Assembly: GCA_000151295.1 (NCBI GenBank)
Contig: GG745385.1
Span: 72,392 to 86,142 of the forward strand
Direction of reading: 5' to 3'
DNA: 13,751 nt
Source: Allomyces macrogynus ATCC 38327
Taxonomy: Eukaryota > Blastocladiomycota > Blastocladiomycetes > Blastocladiales > Blastocladiaceae
Part shown: positions 8,508 to 13,751 of the stretch, one piece after another
How positions within the stretch are numbered: position 1 is the first letter of the stretch
Layout: each line of letters opens with the position of its first letter
Made by a program: the position numbers and the translations under genes
Notes under the pieces: generated by a model
Seen by the model: the letters and a program-made list of their open reading frames with translations, nothing else
What the model was told of the DNA's origin: nothing
Databases searched by the model: none

Positions 8508-9883
8508 TCACTTGACGCGCGCCGCATGCACGTCCTGGTATATCCCTTCGTGGTTCATCCCGCCGACCATAATTATCGCATCGCCCAGAACGACCATCGC
8601 GTGGTCGAGCCGCGGTGGGCAGTCCGCGAGCACCATCTCCACCCGGTCGCCATCAACCTGGATCCACGATGCGGCGATTTGGTGGTTGGCGGTCATTCCG
8701 CCGCTGCAGAGGACGGCGCCCGAGGGGAGTACGGTCGCAGCGTGACCGGCACGAGCGGCGCGCGGGGACGTGTTGATTCGGGTCCAGGATGCCGAGCGGG
8801 TGGGGATGTCTGATGTCGGGGTGGAGAGTGAGATGGCGCGGTGCGGAAGTGCGATGGAGACGGGGTGGAGCCTACCGAGGTCGAGCGCCCATACGTCGTC
8901 AAACACGGTCGCGCCGTCCATGCCGCCGATCAGGACGAGTCGCGACTGGGATACGGCGACGAGCTGGTGACCGAGTCGTGAGGTGGGTCGTGCCGACGAC
9001 GCGGTCGTGAGCGTGCTCCAGGTGAGCGAAACTAAACATGATGGACATCGTCAGTATGCGGAGCAGCGATATGCACTGCTCGAAAACAAACGAACCTAAA
9101 TCTAAAATCGCAACCGCGTCGTCGCGCACGGCGTTCGCGCCGTCCTGGCCACCGCTCCACGCGACCAGGTACCGGTTCACAACGACGGCGACGGCGCCGC
9201 GGGTCGTGCGTGGACTCGGTGCGGGCCCAGTCGTTGCGAGCTGAGTCCACATGTGCGAGCCTAGCAGCGTCCTCGACGGTCAACAAAAGCGCGCTCGCGA
9301 TTTCGTGAGAACGACAAAATGCTTACGCAACGAGAACGCCCACACGTCGTTCAAGCACGCGCCATCAGGTCCAGCCCCACCAATCACGACCATGGTCGCG
9401 CCGTGCACGTTTTGCGAGCCGCCGGGCGCGAACGGGAGTGGGATCGCGGCGTGGTCGTAGCGCGGCGGTGGCGGCGGGGTAGTGGATTCGATGCGAGTCC
9501 ACCGAACCGTGTCCTGGTCGTTGTCTGGAAAGACGGGGTGAGCGGAGAAGCTGACGAAAAAAAACCAACAACGAGAGCGCACCCTGAATGGCAAGCGAGT
9601 AGACGGCGTTCGAGAGCCCTTCCTCGGGGCTCGCGCCGCCAAACAGGTACAGTTTCTGCTGTTGCAGTTGACAGTCGCTGGTCGACGGAACCACGATCAA
9701 GGAGCTGCCAGTGCGCGGCGAAATGACGGGTGCATCGAGTACGTCCTCGTGCCTAGCGTCGGGTGTGGCCTTGGTTCGCACTGGTTCGAGCTTGCGCAAA
9801 TCCCATTGACCCATCGTCTTGGCGGCGTTCGGAGCCGGACTTGGTCGAACGTGATCGTCGTGGACAACGGGTGCATTCAACAT
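8508..9883 (-). CDS. Kelch-repeat beta-propeller protein, about 395 aa (4 exons)
   Basis: Exons: 9883-9583, 9524-9327, 9260-9096, 9031-8508 (stop TGA at 8510-8508). Six kelch blades are visible, each with the pattern of a hydrophobic strand, a G-G (or S-G-G) pair and a downstream aromatic: LYLFGGASPEEG, MVVIGGAGPDG, LVAWSGGQDG, LVLIGGMDG, AVLCSGGM and IIMVGGMNHEG. DDVWALDL and NDVWAFSL strands also occur. Such propellers are protein-interaction scaffolds; no catalytic domain is attached and the partner is unknown. A fourth intron at 8875-8810 (GTAGGC to CAG, 66 nt, frame-neutral) would remove 22 residues that interrupt the expected DL-to-W spacing, giving about 373 aa. The start is uncertain: 9883 is used, 9814 (MGQW) lies closer to the first blade, and the frame is open upstream to an ATG at 10138. 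The identity as a kelch protein is firm. Confidence 0.8.
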
Positions 9884-10465
9884 CTCGCATGGGCACTTCT
9901 TGATGCTGGTGGTCAGGTGTCGCTTGCGCTGGCGCTCTGCTGGTCCAAGAATCGGGGTGGGTTTGCCGGTAGTTGGGTTTGTTGACGACAAGAAGGAAAG
10001 ATTGGACGATTTGACAAGTTGCAGCGCGAGTTGATGGGAACAGATCAAGCTGCTGCAGAGCAGATACGATGACAAACGTGTGCCGATCAGCGTCGCGGTC
10101 ATGTGTGCAAACACTGATCCGCTCACAGCAAACCGCACGCTTTCTCAAGCCGTCTCAATCGTGTCGGGAGCAATTTTCACGAATCTTGACGTAATCTACG
10201 CGCATCTGATCAGGGACCAGCTCGAACCCGCTTCCAGCCCGTTTCCAACGATTCCAGGCGGCCTGTTTAACGGCCGACCAACCGCATCTCCTCCATCGCT
10301 GGTCGCAAATCGATAAGCTGGATTGGACCGCGCACTGGAACCGACTTGAACCAGGCTTACCCGCCAGCAACAACGAGCAATCGCCGACCTAACCATCAAC
10401 CGGCAACAGAACGCCAGTTCTCGGCCCAAAGTCTTCTCCGGCCCCGCACCAATCATAATTCAACC
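9884..10465. promoter_or_regulatory. Intergenic stretch between the divergent kelch and DUF6787-like genes
   Basis: The two genes are transcribed away from each other, so their promoters must share this 582-bp stretch. No clear TATA box or repeated operator is seen. Part of it (up to 10138) could be coding if the kelch protein starts further upstream. Confidence 0.5.
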
Positions 10466-11118
10466 ATGTCGGCCCTCCGCGCGCGCACCGGCGCCTTCTC
10501 CGCCCTGTTCCGGCGCACCATGTCGACCTCGCCCACCCCAACACCACCCTCCGCTGCCACGCCGACCACGTACCCGCGGTGGATGTACGGCTTGGCCAGG
10601 TTCGCGAACGGCAAGAAGCCGGGCGAGGCCGGGTTCTGGACCGAAGTAAGCATCGTGTTTGGCGTGTTTGCCGTGACCGGGTCGTCGTCGATGATGGTCG
10701 TGCGCAAGGGGATCAACAAGGCGTTGGGCACTGAAGGTACGGCCTAGACCGGTGGAGAGTACCCGAACCAGCGGGACGAGTGCTGACCGACGGTTTGGTG
10801 GGATAGGGTCGCTGCGCGACGGTCCGAATTCGTGGCGTGCCGCGTACCTCGTGTGCGGATTGCCGATGTACGTCCCGACCTCAACCTTCCTCCTCGCTCA
10901 TCCGTGTGGTGGACAACTCACCCTTTCAACGCGGCTCCAGGTATTCGCTGATTCTCCTGACGCTCGGGACCCTCTCCGGCCGTGGTGCCTACTTCCGCAC
11001 CGTGTTGCACCGCATGTACGGCCGCATCCTGCCACGGTCGATTGCTGACAAGCTTGCGCCGGCGGCGGTGCGGCCACCAGCATCCGCGGGCGCAGCAACG
11101 GGCGCCAAGTCGAGCTGA
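10466..11118 (+). CDS. Small two-pass, probably mitochondrial membrane protein (DUF6787-like), 169 aa
   Basis: Three exons: 10466-10736, 10807-10867, 10941-11118 (TGA at 11116-11118). Introns of 70 and 73 nt have GTACGG and GTACGT donors and TAG and CAG acceptors; phases 1 and 2 fit exactly. The first 22 residues are Arg/Ser/Ala-rich without acids, like a mitochondrial targeting peptide, followed by a Pro/Thr linker. The core starts at YGLARFANGKKPGEAGFWTE (41-60). Two hydrophobic segments lie at about 61-79 and 103-122, separated by EGSLRDGPNSWR, and a basic stretch RMYGRILPRSIADKL follows. From memory this core matches a fungal family annotated DUF6787, whose function I do not know. The spliced form is preferred to the 10466-10747 single-exon reading because splicing restores the EGS-RDGP-SWR motif. 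The ATG at 10466 has CAACC immediately upstream. Confidence 0.75.
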
Positions 11119-11301
11119 TGATGGGTGGGGAGCGTGTACATTTTGGTCGGTTGTGATTGAGTCCCAGTTTTGAGCGACCTTTGGCTCGGCTCGGCGTGCG
11201 CATTGGCGGGCGGGAGAGATGACCGCCATGACGACGCCATTCAGGAGAGGCTCACTGGTGACCGGGGCCAGGCTGTCAGCGCGGTGGAGCCGCACAAGGG
11301 C

Positions 11302-12267
11302 GCCAGTTCGATCTGGGCTGCTGGCATCAACACAACGCATGTTTGTCACCGCTCCCCAAGCTCCAGGGTCACGCACGTAGCTGGGGCCGGCGTCACAAGT
11401 TTTTTTTGCCATTGGCTCGACACCAACTGTCTTGGAAGGCGGTCGTCGTGATGCCATGATGACCGGGTTGCTCTCAGCTGCCACGTCCAGTTGGCCGGCA
11501 TGGCTGACCAATGCAGGGATGGCGAAGGATCAGAAGTGCGGGCATTTCGACCGAATCGGGTTTACTGCCAGCAGCTTGCCAGCGTGAACATTTCCTTCCC
11601 CGCTCCAATGCTGCCAGTTCGAATATGGCTGCTGGCGTCAATGCGGCGATACTTTGCTGCCACCGTTGACGCTCAATCTTGGTGCGCGTGGTTGCGGATC
11701 GTCGCGTGGTTTTTGGATGTGGACTTTGATATCGTTCTTTATGTTTTTTCACGTCAGCTCACGACAGATAGATACCAACCAATCAAGAGCAAGCGCCTCC
11801 ACGGTTGAGGAATGGGATGGAGTGATTGGCAGCAGGGAGAATAGCTGTCGTGATGATGAACATGATTGGAAACTGCTGTCCATATCTTGATGGGCATCGG
11901 GGCAAGAACAAGGCATCCATCCTGGCCTGCCGCAGTCTCGCCGCGCCTCATACACTTGCTTGATGGGTGCATCAACCCCAAATGGCCTCATGGATTTCAT
12001 CAACATTGCCAGCAACGTCGTCTTAAAGAACAGCAAATGCCGATCTGCCCTTTATACCGCCAACAGTGACTTTGGCGCATTTAAAAAGGCGGCCAGTACT
12101 TCTGCCATCAACAACGGAGCGGTGGTGGTGGTGGTGGGGGAGGGGGGGGGGGGAGGGGGGGAGGGGGTCAATCACTCTGCAGTCCTGCCTGGCATTGTTC
12201 CAAGCCTTTCCAGGGCAAGTTGTCAGTGTGTGCCCGAATGCATGGCAGCTCGCCAGTTCCAATCTGG
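11302..12267. repeat. Three dispersed copies of a CCAG...CTGG near-palindrome
   Basis: GCCAGTTCGATCTGG at 11302-11316, GCCAGTTCGAATATGG at 11613-11628 and GCCAGTTCCAATCTGG at 12252-12267. The first two also share the following GCTGCTGGC and TCAA. The core is close to an inverted repeat (CCAG/CTGG arms). This may be an old duplication or a protein-binding site; neither can be decided here. Confidence 0.4.
12119..12167 (+). repeat. G-rich simple tract (GTG repeats followed by G/A runs)
   Basis: A GTG-repeat run passes into long G runs broken by single A bases. Multiple G runs of four or more could form a G-quadruplex on the plus strand. Homopolymer length is also prone to sequencing error. Confidence 0.7.
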
Positions 12268-12748
12268 TCGTTGACGCTGACTTGAATGCGGAAAACGCGC
12301 AGAAAATCGTTGCTCACGCATCGTACTCGTCAGAGCCCAATTTTGCTCTTGCTCGAGGTCCAATGTTCTTCCGAACCAAACAACCGAATTTCGACGGCGG
12401 CCATCTGTCTCCGCCTCCAGCTCGCTCACTGGAACAACAAACAATTCCTATACGACCAGGCCAAGCGCAAAATGTCTATGCGTGCTTTGCACCTCAATGG
12501 TTGCTAGTTGGAACTTGGCTCACGACATGAGATGCAACACACACATCAAATTTCAAAACATTGCTGCTTGCCGCACTGCTGAGCAACAGCCTCTCTCTTT
12601 TTTGTTTTGCTTTTCGACCCCATTTCCAATCCGGCCATGCGAACCGGACGCCCAGTTTAAATGTAAAGGGTGTGGTTGAGTGGAAGCCACCACACGAGAA
12701 AAGATTGACGTTGAAGAGCAATGCATTGATGTCCCCATAAACCTGCAC

Positions 12749-13751
12749 TCAATCCCACTCAACCTCGGCCTTCAGCTCGTTCAAGATATCGTAGCACTCG
12801 CTGAGCAACGAGTGCAGCACGCCCTGGCCCGCCGGAATCTCGCCGTCCACCATAAACTTGCCGTCGACACGCTGGTCGTCTAAATACCCCCGCGACGATT
12901 AGTCCTCGATCCTTCTCCACCCGGAACCTCGCCAGCGAGAACGTACCGAAACTCTTCAACTTGAGCTGGAACGGGTACAGTTCCTGCGGCGTAAACGGCC
13001 CACCCAACCGCCGCAACTCAACCAAACACTTGCGCACGGCAATCAAATGATGGTGCAAGTGCATCAGTGCCGGATCCACCGGCTCGATCGTCGCCTGCAG
13101 CGTCGTCACATGGCAGTGGCACTTATACAGCAAATAATGAATCGCCGCCTGGCCCGCGGGCGCCGGTCCGGCGCCCCCGCCCTCGATGGGCGCATGGTCG
13201 TCCAAGTCCGGCAAGTGCCCGGTCGACGAATTCGCCGACGACTGGCCGGAACTCGTGAGGAGATAGGGCGGGGACGAGTAGAACACGCCCGATGCGTGCC
13301 GGTGCGCGTCGATGCGGTGCAGCGCGCGCTCGTACGGATAGAGGTCCTGCGGGCGCACATCCCACCGGTGGTCGACGAGGTCGGCGAGCCGGCGGTGCAG
13401 GGACGCGAGGTGGTCGTAGAGCGGGACGAGGATCGGGGCCACCTTGTCCTTTTTGTTGCACAGGTCGGTGATCAGGTCGTAGCAGTGGTCCATGATCGCG
13501 ACGACCAGCTGTTGTCCGCGCAACGCCTTGTTCGTGGCCGGGTCGCGAAACTCGGCCTGCACGCGTTTCGCATCGAGCGCAACGAGCCGGTCCTGCACGG
13601 CGAGGATCGCGGTGGTCGGTGGGTGCGCCTGCGCGGCGAGCGCGTGCAGGTCCTTTTGAATCGCGATCACGGTCTCGTGGTACGGCAGGAGCGCGTCGTC
13701 GAGCGTATCGATCAAGAGCACGAGCGTCGACGCGAGCCGGTAACACGCGAA
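12749..13751 (-). CDS. DUF2408-family protein, 5' end outside the window (partial)
   Basis: Exon 13751-12947 is open to the window edge. A 67-nt intron at 12946-12880 (donor GTACGT, acceptor TAG, a CTAAT branch-like site near the 3' end) leads into the last exon, 12879-12749, ending at the TGA at 12751-12749. Splicing replaces an unrelated read-through tail with DDQRVDGKFMVDGEIPAGQG and then LLSECYDILNEL, which is the conserved end of fungal DUF2408 proteins as I remember them. Three copies of a GQ-x(4-5)-LL/IM-x2-C type module are visible: RGQQLVVAIMDHCYDL, AGQAAIHYLLYKCHCH and AGQGVLHSLLSECYDI. LYPYERALHRID and LYPFQLKLKSFD are paired helices preceding such modules. The whole is helical and soluble, with no signal peptide in view. 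The molecular function of the family is unknown to me. A Ser/Gly/Pro-rich loop of about 40 residues separates the halves. Confidence 0.75.

Larger units (their letters stand above)
11119..12748. other. 1.6-kb intergenic stretch without a recognisable gene
   Basis: Lies between the convergent 3' ends of the DUF6787-like and DUF2408-like genes. Frames of 60-155 codons occur on both strands, but none shows a family motif, and the longest (+, 12066-12530) runs through a G homopolymer tract. Three copies of a near-palindromic motif and the G tract are listed separately. No tRNA or rRNA signature was seen. Confidence 0.55.

Noticed and set aside
10466..10747. Single-exon reading of the small mitochondrial-type protein
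   Set aside because: It ends just after a consensus GTACG donor, and splicing twice restores the conserved second half of the family.
12066..12530. 154-codon plus-strand ORF in the last intergenic stretch
   Set aside because: It reads through a G homopolymer tract, giving Trp/Gly runs, and shows no conserved motif.

Overview
The window is a GC-rich eukaryotic nuclear segment, almost certainly fungal. Its genes are split by many short spliceosomal introns (about 58-158 nt), which rules out a prokaryote. One gene belongs to a family known to me mainly from fungi (DUF2408), and a multi-exon oligopeptide transporter (OPT) is a typical fungal gene. The intron density (17 exons for a 757-residue OPT protein) and GC content fit an early-diverging zoosporic fungus or a GC-rich basidiomycete. 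I cannot place it more finely.

Layout. 1-813 (+): the 3' end of an unrecognised gene with a long acidic tail. 925-1337 (+): a truncated, inverted copy of part of the OPT gene. 1020-1690 and 1884-2554: a 671-bp inverted repeat with no mismatch that I can find, separated by 193 bp; its right arm is the real 3' end of the OPT gene. 2237-6004 (-): an OPT-family peptide transporter gene, for which I could follow all 17 exons in frame. 6126-8280 (-): a decayed tract with relics of a kelch-repeat paralogue. 8508-9883 (-): an intact kelch-repeat protein gene. 9884-10465: the intergenic stretch between the divergent kelch gene and the next gene. 10466-11118 (+): a small two-pass, probably mitochondrial, membrane protein resembling the DUF6787 family. 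11119-12748: a non-coding stretch with a near-palindromic repeated motif and a G-rich tract. 12749-13751 (-): a DUF2408-type gene cut by the window edge.

The genes look like ordinary unlinked eukaryotic neighbours; nothing suggests a gene cluster or a new defence or mobile system. The observations most worth following are: (1) the perfect inverted duplication next to an exon 11-exon 16 fusion, which is either a very recent rearrangement or an amplification/assembly chimera; (2) the 5' splice-site consensus, which is GTRCG rather than GTAAG or GTGAG in 18 of 22 introns that I could place by reading frame; and (3) the tandem kelch pseudogene with a destroyed splice donor. All exon boundaries come from reading-frame continuity, splice motifs and remembered family conservation, without transcript data.
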